NCBI GenBank assembly: GCA_032027145.1
Contig: JAVSMP010000001.1
Location: 434,001-498,000 of the forward strand
DNA length: 64,000 bases
Direction: 5' to 3'
Source: Ignavibacterium sp.
GTDB taxonomy: Bacteria > Bacteroidota > Ignavibacteria > Ignavibacteriales > Ignavibacteriaceae
Shown here: positions 46,085 to 55,220 of the stretch, piece by piece
Layout of the letters: each line of letters opens with the position of its first letter
Position numbering within the stretch: position 1 is the first letter of the stretch
Notes under the pieces: generated by a model
What the model was told of the DNA's origin: nothing
Database searches by the model: none
What the model saw: only the letters and a program-made list of their open reading frames with translations
Made by a program: the position numbers and the translations under genes

Positions 46085-48093
46085 AAAGCTTCAATTCCTT
46101 TATTTGCATTTGTTATCTGATATACTTGATTAGTCGGCAGTACAACTGTAAAAGCAGTGCCTTTTCCTATTTCACTTTTAAATGTAATATTTCCTTTGTG
46201 CATTTTAATAATACCGTATGATATTGCCAGCCCAAGCCCGGTGCCTTTGCCCATACTTTTTGTAGTAAAAAATGGAATAAATACTTTACCATGATTTTCT
46301 TTTGGTATGCCAGGCCCAGTATCAGAAAATTCGATTTTAACACTATCCCGGTTTAAAGCAAGTGTTATAATCAATTCCTTTTTGCTGTCAATATCTGTCA
46401 TTGCATCACAGGCGTTTTTAATAAGATTAATAAAAACCTGCTTAAGCTGATCTTCATCGCCTGTAATTCTGTAATTATTTTCTTCAACATCAAGTCTAAA
46501 GTTAATTCCGCGATAAGCGGTGTTCATTGCAAATGGTTTTAACAATTCTTTTAATGTTTCAGCCAGATCAAATTCTTTTAGATTAAGTTTTCCTTGTCTT
46601 GCAAAGTTAAGAAGATTGGCAACTATATTTTTACATCTGTTAGCTTCTTCAACAATTAATTCAAGGTCTTCAGTTTTCTGATCATCATTAAAAATCTTTT
46701 CCAGATCTCTTTTCAACATTGATGCATAAAGTAATATTGTTCCGAGCGGATTATTGATTTCGTGAGCAACCCCTGCAGCAAGCTGTCCAATTGATGCAAG
46801 TTTTTCAGCAACACGAAGCTGTTCTTCTGTATTGCTCAGATTATCGTAGGCAGTTTTTAACTCATTAAGAAGATAAGGCAAACACATTTCTTTTTCAGCA
46901 AGGTCTTTAGCAATTGCAACTGCATATTCACGACAGGTGGTATAACCGCAGGCACCACAGTTTAATTCGTCTTTAACAGAATATTTTTTTGTCTGTGCTA
47001 ATATTTCTTTAATCTTTTCTTCAGAAGGATAGGGTCTTCTCTGATTATCCAGACCAAAACTTCTTTTTAGATTTAGTTTTCTTGCATTGTAAAGATTACT
47101 TTTCCAAACGTGTTTATCAACATTGTTAATTTTCTCATCAATGTAATTAATAACTTTTTCGCGCCTTGCATAATAATTTAAGTCAGTATCAATTGCCGGT
47201 CCGCTTATACATCCCTCGCAAAATAAAATATCTGTAAACTTGGCATTGATATGATTGTTAGCAATCTCATCAATTATTTCAAGAACTTTTTTCTTTCCTT
47301 CAACCACAATAATATCTTTTTCAAGAATGTCATCATTTACATCGGTAGTTTTTAATAAACCTCCTGCAAGAGGATAAGCCTTACCCATCATTGCATACGG
47401 CGGATCAAATTCGCTTTCCTCATATTCGTCTAAGTTAATGTTACTGTTTACAAACATTTCCTTCAATTCTGAAAATGTAAGTACAGCATCAATTACCCCT
47501 GCAACAGCTTCATCTCTTGCCTCGTGCTTTTTGGCTATACAAGGTCCGATAAAAACAATTTTACAATTTGCATCCTCGGTTACTTTAAGGTATCTGCCGA
47601 TTGCAATCATAGGCGAAACTACTTTTGCAAGATAAGGAACAAGATCAACAAAATATTTTTGAATATAACTAACAACTGCAGGACAGGCAGAGCTAATCAC
47701 TGTTTTATCTGAATCGCTGTTTATTACCTCCATATAATCATTTGCGATCAGATCAGCACCAAAAGCAGTTTCAATTACTTTTTTAAACCCAAGTTTTTTT
47801 AATGCTGCGGGAACCTTTCCATAGTTATCCGGGAATGATGCCGCAAAAGACGGCGCAACAATAGCAATGGTATTGTTAGCTGCAATCAGATCGTAAGCAA
47901 CATCAATTTCGGATAGAATTTGTTTTGCATCCTGAGAACAGACTTTTACACAATGCCCGCAGACAATACATCTTTCTTCAATAACTTTTGCTTGTCCATC
48001 AATAACACGTATAGCTGCAGCGGGACATTCTCTAATACAAGAGTAACATCTTTTACATCTATCGCTTATTGTGCTAACTATTGCGTGATTCAT
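46081..48093 (-). CDS. Sensory [FeFe]-hydrogenase-like protein fused to a histidine kinase
   Basis: A 670-residue cytoplasmic fusion. Two N-terminal 4Fe-4S clusters (CxxCxxC...CP at 13-23 and CIVCGHCVKVC at 42-52) precede an H-cluster domain with its cysteines in place: C137 (SACP), C185 (GPCIAKK), C292 and C295 (CEGC). The proton-transfer cysteine of catalytic enzymes (first Cys of TSCCP) is Ala here, as in sensory [FeFe] hydrogenases. An extra 4Fe-4S motif (C379, C382, C387, C404) follows, then a kinase: H444 in VAHEINNPLG, NLIKNACDAM, DTGPGIP, GKGTGLGLAI. Inference: it reads H2 or redox state and phosphorylates the regulator that overlaps it by four bases. Next to it lie hydABC. Confidence 0.92.
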   Translation of the reverse strand: MNHAIVSTISDRCKRCYSCIRECPAAAIRVIDGQAKVIEERCIVCGHCVKVCSQDAKQILSEIDVAYDLIAANNTIAIVAPSFAASFPDNYGKVPAALKKLGFKKVIETAFGADLIANDYMEVINSDSDKTVISSACPAVVSYIQKYFVDLVPYLAKVVSPMIAIGRYLKVTEDANCKIVFIGPCIAKKHEARDEAVAGVIDAVLTFSELKEMFVNSNINLDEYEESEFDPPYAMMGKAYPLAGGLLKTTDVNDDILEKDIIVVEGKKKVLEIIDEIANNHINAKFTDILFCEGCISGPAIDTDLNYYARREKVINYIDEKINNVDKHVWKSNLYNARKLNLKRSFGLDNQRRPYPSEEKIKEILAQTKKYSVKDELNCGACGYTTCREYAVAIAKDLAEKEMCLPYLLNELKTAYDNLSNTEEQLRVAEKLASIGQLAAGVAHEINNPLGTILLYASMLKRDLEKIFNDDQKTEDLELIVEEANRCKNIVANLLNFARQGKLNLKEFDLAETLKELLKPFAMNTAYRGINFRLDVEENNYRITGDEDQLKQVFINLIKNACDAMTDIDSKKELIITLALNRDSVKIEFSDTGPGIPKENHGKVFIPFFTTKSMGKGTGLGLAISYGIIKMHKGNITFKSEIGKGTAFTVVLPTNQVYQITNANKGIEAL

Positions 48094-48103
48094 TTTTCTA
48101 TTG

Positions 48104-48219
48104 CCACGACCTTCGGGTCGTGGGATAAATTAATAAACAAGTGGGCTTTAGCCCAATTGTAATTTGTCTGGCTAAAGTCAGTATCCTTTTCCAAACACTA
48201 CCCCGACCTAAAGGTCGGG
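48104..48219. repeat. Cluster of three REP-like hairpins
   Basis: Three short hairpins in the hydA to sensor-kinase gap. The first is CCACGACC (48104-48111) with GGTCGTGG (48116-48123), loop TTCG. The second is TGGGC (48142-48146) with GCCCA (48151-48155), with a partial inverted copy (GGCTAAAGTC) near 48170. The third is CCCGACC (48202-48208) with GGTCGGG (48213-48219), loop TAAA. GGTCG lies in two of them. They look like a BIME-type REP cluster of the kind moved by RAYT transposases. Confidence 0.75.
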
Positions 48220-48232
48220 AATATAATAATTC

Positions 48233-49960
48233 TCAGTTCTTTAAAATCTTTTTCTTATCAAAATACTCTGTGTGAAGTATCTCGTGAGCTTTGTGAGAAT
48301 TTGGCTCACCGAAAAATTCTTTATATAAAGTCAATACAGATTCATTTTCATGAGATCTTCTGGTCTTTGCATTTTCATCAATCTTATAAAGTGCCTTAAC
48401 ACGCTTAATGACTTTTTCCGGTTTCTGATGGATAGGCTGCCCGCCTCCGTTTATACATCCGCCGGGACAAGCCATAACTTCTATAAAGTGATGTTTAGAA
48501 GTTCCGTTTTGCACCTCATCCAGAATAGGTCCAACATTTCCGATTCCATTTACAACTGCGATACTAACATTGAGATCACCAATTTTTACAGTTGCCTCTT
48601 TAACTCCAGCCATACCGCGTATTTCTTCAAACTCCAGATGTTCGAGTTCGGTTCCTGTAATTTTAAAATATGCTGTACGCAAAGCAGCTTCCATAACACC
48701 GCCGCTTGTACCAAATATTGCCGCAGCTCCGGTAGATTCACCAAGCGGATTATCAAACTCACTTTCTGGAAGATCGTTAAAATCTATTCCCGCAGTTTTA
48801 AAGAATCTTACAAGCTCTCTTGTTGTTAATACTGAATCAACATCTGGCATTGCTTCGGCAGAAAGCTCTGCACGATTAGATTCATATTTCTTTACAGTAC
48901 AAGGCATAATAGACACTACATAAATATCTGCGGGATCAATTCCCATTTTTCTTGCATAATAAGATTTGAGAACAGCGCCTTCCATTTCGTGTGGAGATTT
49001 ACAAGTTGAAATATGCTCTAGCACTTCGGGTCTGTTCATCTCAACATATTTAATCCATCCGGGGCAGCAGCTTGTAAACATCGGTAAGCTTCCGCCATTT
49101 TGTATTCGGCTGATTAACTCTGTTGCTTCTTCCATAATTGTAAGATCAGCAGCAAAGTTTGTGTCAAATACTTTTTTGAATCCAAGTCTTCTCAATCCGG
49201 TTACTAATAAACCTGTAACATCAGTTCCGAGAGGCATATTATATTCTTCACCAAGTGAAGCACGAACTGCCGGTGCAACCTGCGCAATACAATATTTTTT
49301 TCTGTCATAAAGTGCGTTTGCAACTTCCTTAATAGAACTCTTTTCTCTAAGTGCAGCAGTTGGACAAACAATTATACACTGTCCGCAAAGGATACAATCG
49401 CTTACATTTAATCCTTTATTATATGGAGTAGTAACGATTGAAGTAAATCCTCGTTTTGTAAAATCTATCGCTCCGATTTTCTGCACTTCGTGACAAACAC
49501 GTACGCATCTTCCACAAAGAATACACTTTGCAGGGTCACGTTCCATTGATGCACTTGAAATATCTATTGCATGGCATTTTGTTTCGCCAACATAACGATG
49601 CTCACGTATTCCATACTGCTCAGATAAGTCCTGAAGCTCACAATTTTTATTACGCACGCAAATCAAACAATCCTGCGGATGATTTTCTATTAAAAGCTCA
49701 ACAATTGTTTTTCTTGCTTTACGAACTCTTGGCGAGTCTGTAGTAACCACCATCCCCTCTGTAACAGGATAAGCGCATGATGGTGTTAGTCCTCTGAATC
49801 CCTCGATTTCTACAACGCAAATTCTGCAGGCGCCTGTTGGATCCAGATTTTTTAGATGACATAGTGTTGGTATTGAGATACCAACTGATTTAGCAGCATC
49901 AAGAATTGTCATTCCTTCTTCTGCGTTTACTTTTATTCCATTTATTGTTAATTGAACCAT
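48233..49960 (-). CDS. hydA: [FeFe] hydrogenase catalytic subunit HydA
   Basis: A 575-residue hydrogenase that forms or splits H2. Its N-terminal module is 2Fe-2S (C34, C45, C48, C62), followed by a His-Cys 4Fe-4S site (HPQDCLICVRNKNC) and two ferredoxin-type clusters (CILCGRCVRVC, CILCGQCIIVC). The H-cluster motifs are TSCCPGW near residue 295, MPCTVKK near 352 and ACPGGCINGGGQP near 497, all with catalytic cysteines. This layout is the M3/A3 form used in NADH- and ferredoxin-linked electron-bifurcating enzymes. Together with hydB and hydC just upstream it forms HydABC. The hydB-hydA gap of 108 bases holds a palindromic repeat. Confidence 0.96.
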   Translation of the reverse strand: MVQLTINGIKVNAEEGMTILDAAKSVGISIPTLCHLKNLDPTGACRICVVEIEGFRGLTPSCAYPVTEGMVVTTDSPRVRKARKTIVELLIENHPQDCLICVRNKNCELQDLSEQYGIREHRYVGETKCHAIDISSASMERDPAKCILCGRCVRVCHEVQKIGAIDFTKRGFTSIVTTPYNKGLNVSDCILCGQCIIVCPTAALREKSSIKEVANALYDRKKYCIAQVAPAVRASLGEEYNMPLGTDVTGLLVTGLRRLGFKKVFDTNFAADLTIMEEATELISRIQNGGSLPMFTSCCPGWIKYVEMNRPEVLEHISTCKSPHEMEGAVLKSYYARKMGIDPADIYVVSIMPCTVKKYESNRAELSAEAMPDVDSVLTTRELVRFFKTAGIDFNDLPESEFDNPLGESTGAAAIFGTSGGVMEAALRTAYFKITGTELEHLEFEEIRGMAGVKEATVKIGDLNVSIAVVNGIGNVGPILDEVQNGTSKHHFIEVMACPGGCINGGGQPIHQKPEKVIKRVKALYKIDENAKTRRSHENESVLTLYKEFFGEPNSHKAHEILHTEYFDKKKILKN

Positions 49961-49992
49961 TTATAACTCCGAAATTTCAATTTAATGTTTGT

Positions 49993-50052
49993 GTCACCCT
50001 TAGCGTAGCCGAGAGGTGACTATAGTAGTCAGACTTCGATAAATTCAGTCTG
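49993..50052. repeat. Palindromic repeats in the hydB-hydA gap
   Basis: GTCACC (49993-49998) pairs with GGTGAC (50015-50020) around a core TTAGCGTAGCCGAG, a relative of the GAGCGAAG-type repeats at 36395-36470. A second stem, CAGACT (50030-50035) with AGTCTG (50047-50052), follows. Confidence 0.65.
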
Positions 50053-50068
50053 CTCAAAGATTTTACCT

Positions 50069-52051
50069 TTAGTTAATATTTATCGCTTTGAAGCGACAGG
50101 TTTCATAACACATTCCGCACTTAATACATTTTTCATCTAAGATGTAATGTGCCTGACCTTTTTCACCAACTATTGCCTCTACCGAGCATTTTCTAATACA
50201 TATTCCACAACCGGTGCAAAGCTCATTATCAATTGTAAAAGTTAACAGTTCCTTACAAACACCGGATGAACATTTTCTATCATATAAATGTTCTTCGTAT
50301 TCATGACGGAAATATCTCAATCCACTTAAAACAGGATTTGGCGCTGATTGTCCTAATCCGCAAAGTGATGTATCTTTAATAACATCAGCTAATCTTTGCA
50401 AGTGAATCATTCCTTTAAATCTCTGGAGTTGATCAAGTTTGTTTCCATCAGTTCCATATCTTTTTGGTATTCGTTCAATAATTTCAAGCATCCGTTTAGT
50501 GCCCTCACGACAAGGAACACATTTACCGCAGCTTTCTTCCTGTATAAATGTTAAAAAGTATTTTGCAACATCAACCATACAGGTTTCTTCATCCATTACA
50601 ACAAATCCGCCTGATCCCATCATTGCACCAACTTCTTTAAGCGATTCATATTCTACAGGTGTATCAATTACATTATAGGGCAGGCATCCGCCTGATGGAC
50701 CGCCGATTTGAACTGCCTTAAATTCTTTTTTATCAGGGATACCGCCGCCGATTTTGAAAACTATATCTCTTAATGTTGTACCCATCGGAACTTCGACCAA
50801 ACCGGTGTTTTTGACATTACCACTTAAAGCAAAAACTTTTGTTCCTTTAGATTTTGCCGTGCCGATTGATGCAAACTTCTGTGCGCCCATCATAATTATT
50901 GGCGGAACATTTGCATAAGTTTCAACATTATTAATTACTGTCGGTTTGCCAAACAACCCTGCATTACTTGGATATGGCGGACGAGGTTTTGGCATTCCGC
51001 GTTTACCTTCAATTGAACCAATGAGTGCAGTTTCTTCACCGCAGACAAAAGCCCCTGCACCTTTTTTAATTTTTATGTGGAGTGAATAGCCGGTGTTAAG
51101 AATATTATCACCCAATATTCCGTACTCTTCACATTTGGCAATTGAGTTTTTAAGTCTCTCAATTGCAAGGGGATATTCTGCCCTGCAATAAATATATGCT
51201 ACACTTGCACCAATTGTATAAGCAGCAATTGCCATTCCTTCAAGGACTCTGTAAGGATCGCTCTCAAGAAGTGATCTATCCATAAATGCACCCGGATCAC
51301 CTTCATCAGCATTACAAACCAAATATTTTTGATCCGATTTTTGTTTAAGCGCAAGTTCCCATTTCTTTCCTGTAGGAAATCCGCCGCCGCCTCTTCCTCT
51401 TAATCCTGAATCAAGCACTTCTTTAATAACTTCTTCCTGTTTCATCAATCTTAAGGCTTTATCAAAAGCTTTAAATCCACCATTTGCCAGATAAGCATCA
51501 ATTGAATCAGGATTGATAACACCGCAGTTTGCAAGAACAACTTTATGCTGATATTCAAAGAATGGAACTTGTTTTAAACTGATTATACCATTTGATTTTC
51601 CGTGACTGCCAAGAAGTTTTTCTTTGTAAACCTGATTATCTACAAGAGTGGTTTTAATAAATCTGGGAACATCTTTAACAGTAATTTCCTGATAAGAAAC
51701 TCTGTCTTTACCTGGTAGTTTAATATCAACGATTGGTTCAACAGCACAGTAGCCAATACAGCCCGTACCTTCAATTGTAGCTTCAATATTAAGTTTTTTT
51801 AATTCAGCTTCAATTGCTTCTTTTACCTTTGCAGCACCTGAAGCAAGTCCGCAGGTTCCCATTCCAATCATTATAATTGGATGATCGTGCTCTTCGTATT
51901 TTAGTCTTTTACGAAGTGAGCTGATTTCTTGTTTACATTTTTCATCGTGATGGCAAAGCGGACCTTCAGTACAGCACTGAATAAAATGTTCGCATGGTTT
52001 ATCGGTTGTATGCCAGCACTTTTCGCAGCAGAGTTGATTAAAATCTTTCAT
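50069..52051 (-). CDS. hydB: HydB, NuoF-like NADH-binding subunit of bifurcating hydrogenase
   Basis: A 660-residue flavoprotein that handles NADH with FMN and passes electrons among FeS clusters. Residues 60-145 form a thioredoxin-like 2Fe-2S domain (GTGCIGYC). The NADH/FMN core carries GLRGRGGGGFPTGKKW and GEETALIGS; a 4Fe-4S site is in ESCGKCVPCREGT; and two C-terminal ferredoxin clusters are in CTGCGICIRKC and CIKCGMCYETC. The first 40 residues contain eight cysteines (8, 9, 12, 20, 26, 27, 33, 39), an unusual possible metal site. The gene overlaps hydC by four bases. Context with hydA makes the bifurcating role more likely than complex I. Confidence 0.94.
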   Translation of the reverse strand: MKDFNQLCCEKCWHTTDKPCEHFIQCCTEGPLCHHDEKCKQEISSLRKRLKYEEHDHPIIMIGMGTCGLASGAAKVKEAIEAELKKLNIEATIEGTGCIGYCAVEPIVDIKLPGKDRVSYQEITVKDVPRFIKTTLVDNQVYKEKLLGSHGKSNGIISLKQVPFFEYQHKVVLANCGVINPDSIDAYLANGGFKAFDKALRLMKQEEVIKEVLDSGLRGRGGGGFPTGKKWELALKQKSDQKYLVCNADEGDPGAFMDRSLLESDPYRVLEGMAIAAYTIGASVAYIYCRAEYPLAIERLKNSIAKCEEYGILGDNILNTGYSLHIKIKKGAGAFVCGEETALIGSIEGKRGMPKPRPPYPSNAGLFGKPTVINNVETYANVPPIIMMGAQKFASIGTAKSKGTKVFALSGNVKNTGLVEVPMGTTLRDIVFKIGGGIPDKKEFKAVQIGGPSGGCLPYNVIDTPVEYESLKEVGAMMGSGGFVVMDEETCMVDVAKYFLTFIQEESCGKCVPCREGTKRMLEIIERIPKRYGTDGNKLDQLQRFKGMIHLQRLADVIKDTSLCGLGQSAPNPVLSGLRYFRHEYEEHLYDRKCSSGVCKELLTFTIDNELCTGCGICIRKCSVEAIVGEKGQAHYILDEKCIKCGMCYETCRFKAININ

Positions 52052-52527
52052 TTTGATGCCTCAGCAGTCTCAGTTTTATTTACTGTCTGGTATTTTTTTA
52101 AAATTTTCGGAATATCTTTAACGGTAATCCTGCCGTGATAATCATCGTTAATTAGTATAACCGGTGCTATCGAACAAGCTCCGATACAGTTAACAACTTC
52201 AAGAGTAAAATTTTTGTCGCGGGTTGTTTGTCCTGCAGTTATACCAAGCTCGGTTTCCAAAGCAAAAAGTATATTGGCAGAATTTTTAACGTGACACGCC
52301 GTTCCGCGGCAAACACGAATAATGTTTTTGCCAAGCGGAGTTAATCTGAACTGATTATAAAAAGTTGCTACACCGTAAACACGGCTTAGCGGAACTTTTA
52401 CAAAATCAGAAATATCTCTTAAAGCATTTTCTGGTAAATAACCATAAATGTTTTGAACGTCCTGAAGAAGAGGTATTAAGGAACTTCTGTCATTCGGTTG
52501 ATAAGATTCAAATATTTTATTATGCAT
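52048..52527 (-). CDS. hydC: HydC, NuoE-like 2Fe-2S subunit of bifurcating hydrogenase
   Basis: A 159-residue thioredoxin-fold iron-sulfur protein. It has an N-terminal helical bundle (LIPLLQDVQNIYGYLPENAL) and the 2Fe-2S ligands in VCRGTACHV (CX4C) and VNCIGACSIAP (CX3C). It is the small partner of HydB in the NADH-handling unit of HydABC. First gene of the hydCBA set and overlapping hydB by four bases, so subunit ratio is likely coupled. Its upstream 270 bases, before hydF, should hold a promoter. Confidence 0.95.
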   Translation of the reverse strand: MHNKIFESYQPNDRSSLIPLLQDVQNIYGYLPENALRDISDFVKVPLSRVYGVATFYNQFRLTPLGKNIIRVCRGTACHVKNSANILFALETELGITAGQTTRDKNFTLEVVNCIGACSIAPVILINDDYHGRITVKDIPKILKKYQTVNKTETAEASK

Positions 52528-52797
52528 TTTTTTTCCTTAAGTGTTTCGTTTAGTCATTGTAATTGTGCATAGTAAATGCCAGATTTTTTAGGTTAAAAGA
52601 TGTTTTTAAGTAAAAATTTCAAATCAACTAATAACAATTAGCAATTATCTTTTCTTGCTTTTGAGAAGATATTTATTGAAAAATGGAACAGGATTAGACT
52701 TTGATTACAACACTGTATTATGGGGATAATAGAAAGTTGGTTTTGATTAAAATAAATTTAGGATAAAGGTATAATTCTGCAATAATAAACACTCACT

Positions 52798-54009
52798 TTA
52801 AAACTTTTCCCACTCAGCAGCAGCTTCAGGAAAAGGTAAAAGTCCACGAGGAATGGCGCCATCTATAAAAGAATTAATCACTCCATAATTAACAACATAA
52901 ACATCCATCAATCTTGCCTGATTAATTCTTGTCTGCATTGAACGATGAGTTAACAGGCAACCGCCGCAATGAACTATAAGTTTATACTCTGATAAGTTAT
53001 CTGGTAAATTATAACTTTGCACAATATCGATCTTTAATTCCTTTTTAGTATAAGCTTTTAACCATTTAGGAATTTTTATCGAATCCTGAGCATCATCTGT
53101 AATATGATGGGTACAAGCTTCGGCAATTAGTATCCTATCGCCGTTTTCAAGGTCATTTATTTTTTTCAATCCTCTTATAAACAGAGGAAGATCGCCTTTG
53201 TGTCTGGACAGAATAATCGAAAATGTTGTAAATCTGATCTTATCCGGTATATCCTGAATGATCTTTTTAAAAAAGGCACTATCTGCAATTACAAGATCAG
53301 GATAAGATTTAAGGTTGTTAATTGTCTTAAGCAGTTCTTTTTCTCTGCAGATAACAACCACTGCATGATCGTCTAGAGCTTCTCTGATAATATGAACTTG
53401 TGAAAAAGCAAGTTTATTCTTCGGTAAAGAATTATCATCCGGAACCGTAAGCACTACAACATCACGCGCAGAAATAATATCGTTTATAAGCGGCTTCTCG
53501 CTATCCAGCGGCAGCATTCTTATCATTCTTCTTTTCAGTTCATCAAGTCCGGCTTTTTCTTTACAGGATACTTCAAAATGAGTCAGCCTAAGTTCCTTTA
53601 ATTCATTAAGTAAAACCGGATTTACACCAAATTCAATTTTGTTTACTACTACAATGTAATTTATCTGAATCCTGTCAAGATAACTGAACAATTCAAGTTC
53701 CTTACTGTGTAATGTTTCGCGGGCATCAAGAACAACTAATGCAAAATCTGAAGCAGAAAGTATTTTTATTGTTTCTGTTATTCTCTGTCTGCCAAGTTCA
53801 CCCTCATCATCAATACCGGCAGTATCAACAATCATAACAGGTCCGTAAGGTAAAAGTTCAAACTTTGTTTTAAGCGGGTCAATTGTGGTTCCGGCGACAT
53901 CAGATACTTTAGATACGTTTTGTTTAAGCAGTGAATTTATCAATAATGATTTTCCAACATTTCTTCTGCCTACGATTGCTATATGAGGGCGCCCGGAATC
54001 AAAAATCAT
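52798..54009 (-). CDS. hydF: [FeFe] hydrogenase maturation GTPase HydF
   Basis: A 403-residue GTPase that acts as scaffold for the 2Fe part of the H-cluster and delivers it to HydA. GTPase motifs are GRRNVGKS (P-loop, residues 14-21), switch-region TTIDP, DTAG and NKIE. The C-terminal iron-sulfur site has the family CxH...HCxxC pattern: C299, H301, H347, C348 and C351. It proves that a catalytic H-cluster is made here. The radical SAM partners HydE and HydG are not in this window. It lies upstream of hydC on the same strand, separated by 270 bases. Confidence 0.96.
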   Translation of the reverse strand: MIFDSGRPHIAIVGRRNVGKSLLINSLLKQNVSKVSDVAGTTIDPLKTKFELLPYGPVMIVDTAGIDDEGELGRQRITETIKILSASDFALVVLDARETLHSKELELFSYLDRIQINYIVVVNKIEFGVNPVLLNELKELRLTHFEVSCKEKAGLDELKRRMIRMLPLDSEKPLINDIISARDVVVLTVPDDNSLPKNKLAFSQVHIIREALDDHAVVVICREKELLKTINNLKSYPDLVIADSAFFKKIIQDIPDKIRFTTFSIILSRHKGDLPLFIRGLKKINDLENGDRILIAEACTHHITDDAQDSIKIPKWLKAYTKKELKIDIVQSYNLPDNLSEYKLIVHCGGCLLTHRSMQTRINQARLMDVYVVNYGVINSFIDGAIPRGLLPFPEAAAEWEKF

Positions 54010-54308
54010 AACTAATAAATTTTAAATTTTTAAACATAAAAGGACTGTTGATTATAGTGCAGAGTCCTGATTCAAATACTAATATCCTACCTTGGTTTCA
54101 AAAAATGTTCCATACAATAAATTATATTATCCAATTAGAATTGTGCATTTGTGTCTTAATATTATTTCACATTTGTTTAGTAATACCAAGTTCAACAATA
54201 GGTTTCTCTTTTTCAAGAAACGAAACAGGAGCTTAATGTCCGTTTATACAATAAAAGATAAGATTGATTTAAGGTTAATAATGAAAGTAAAATTGACTAG
54301 CAGAACAA
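54010..54308. other. 299-base spacer between hydF and the phosphatase gene
   Basis: No supported gene. AGGACT (54041-54046) and AGTCCT (54063-54068) form a weak inverted pair near the hydF start, possibly regulatory. Short readable frames here on the plus strand have no support. Confidence 0.45.
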
Positions 54309-54977
54309 TTATAAATCGAGTACATCTTTAATCGAACTGATAATAAAATCTGGCTGTTCATATTCCAATAACTCTTTGGACCTATAACCGTATTCAACTC
54401 CGCAGGTAAAACTACCGGCGCTTTTTCCACATCTGATATCGAGTTCAGTATCTCCAATTATTATAGTTTTACTAATCTCCGTATTTAGATGCTTGCAAAT
54501 AATTACCAAAGGCTCGGGTGATGGTTTGTAAGGAATGCCGTCTCTTCTACCCATTACAAAATCAAAATATCCGGTAATATTAAAATGATCAAGGATTATC
54601 TCAGTCTGATCCTGTGCTTTAGTAGTTAAAAGTGAAACCAACTTGTTTTTGTGTTTTAGCTGTTTTAAAACTTCTTTTACTTCCGGATAAAGAGCTGAGT
54701 GTTGCAGCTGCTGAAAATAAATTATTTTATACGAGTCTATGAATTCTTCAAGATCAGATACTATAATATTAAATGAGTCAAAGATATCCTTAAAATGCTG
54801 TCCTATCTTCAATGAAAACTCTTTTTCATCCAGTTCATTCTTTATCCCGAGTTTTGCTAAGGTTAGTATAGTTGAGTTAAAAATTGTTTTGCTTGAATCA
54901 ATCAGAGTTCCATCCATATCAAAACAAAAATGTGTTATACTTCGTTCTGAATTGTCTTTAAGATCATTCTTTCTCAC
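54309..54977 (-). CDS. HAD hydrolase, phosphoglycolate phosphatase-like
   Basis: A 222-residue HAD-superfamily hydrolase. The nucleophile motif is FDMDGTLIDSS, the second motif is SLLTTK, and the last is IIGDTELDIRCGKSAG. A helical cap between them (about residues 30-95) matches the phosphoglycolate phosphatase / PpaX subgroup. Such enzymes remove phosphate from phosphoglycolate, pyrophosphate-linked substrates or sugar phosphates, and the substrate cannot be told from sequence. Alone on the minus strand between hydF and the small secreted-protein gene. Confidence 0.9.
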   Translation of the reverse strand: MRKNDLKDNSERSITHFCFDMDGTLIDSSKTIFNSTILTLAKLGIKNELDEKEFSLKIGQHFKDIFDSFNIIVSDLEEFIDSYKIIYFQQLQHSALYPEVKEVLKQLKHKNKLVSLLTTKAQDQTEIILDHFNITGYFDFVMGRRDGIPYKPSPEPLVIICKHLNTEISKTIIIGDTELDIRCGKSAGSFTCGVEYGYRSKELLEYEQPDFIISSIKDVLDL

Positions 54978-55220
54978 TAAAATACCTGTACCTTTTCTAA
55001 TAGCATTAAATTTTTTATTTACAATTGCTAAAATACTGCATTTGCCTGATTGATAAACATATATTGATTTTTCATTTTTAGACAGAATGTAAATTTCTTC
55101 TCAAAATATTTTTGTTTAAGAATATTTTACAAATTGATTGTTAAAACAATGAAAATTTTAACACAATTAACTGGCATAAATTTTTGTATAATAATACTTC
55201 ACAATAAAAAGGAGTCATAT

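Noticed and set aside
48350-48829. 159-codon plus-strand frame opposite hydA
   Set aside because: It is antisense to HydA, which has all its motifs; Cys/Ser/Phe-rich translation is typical of a shadow frame.
48966-49310. 114-codon plus-strand frame opposite hydA
   Set aside because: Antisense shadow of a well-supported gene.
50069-52527. Complex I subunits NuoE/NuoF
   Set aside because: Gene order with [FeFe] hydrogenase and the extra C-terminal ferredoxin clusters fit HydB/HydC, and no other nuo genes are present.
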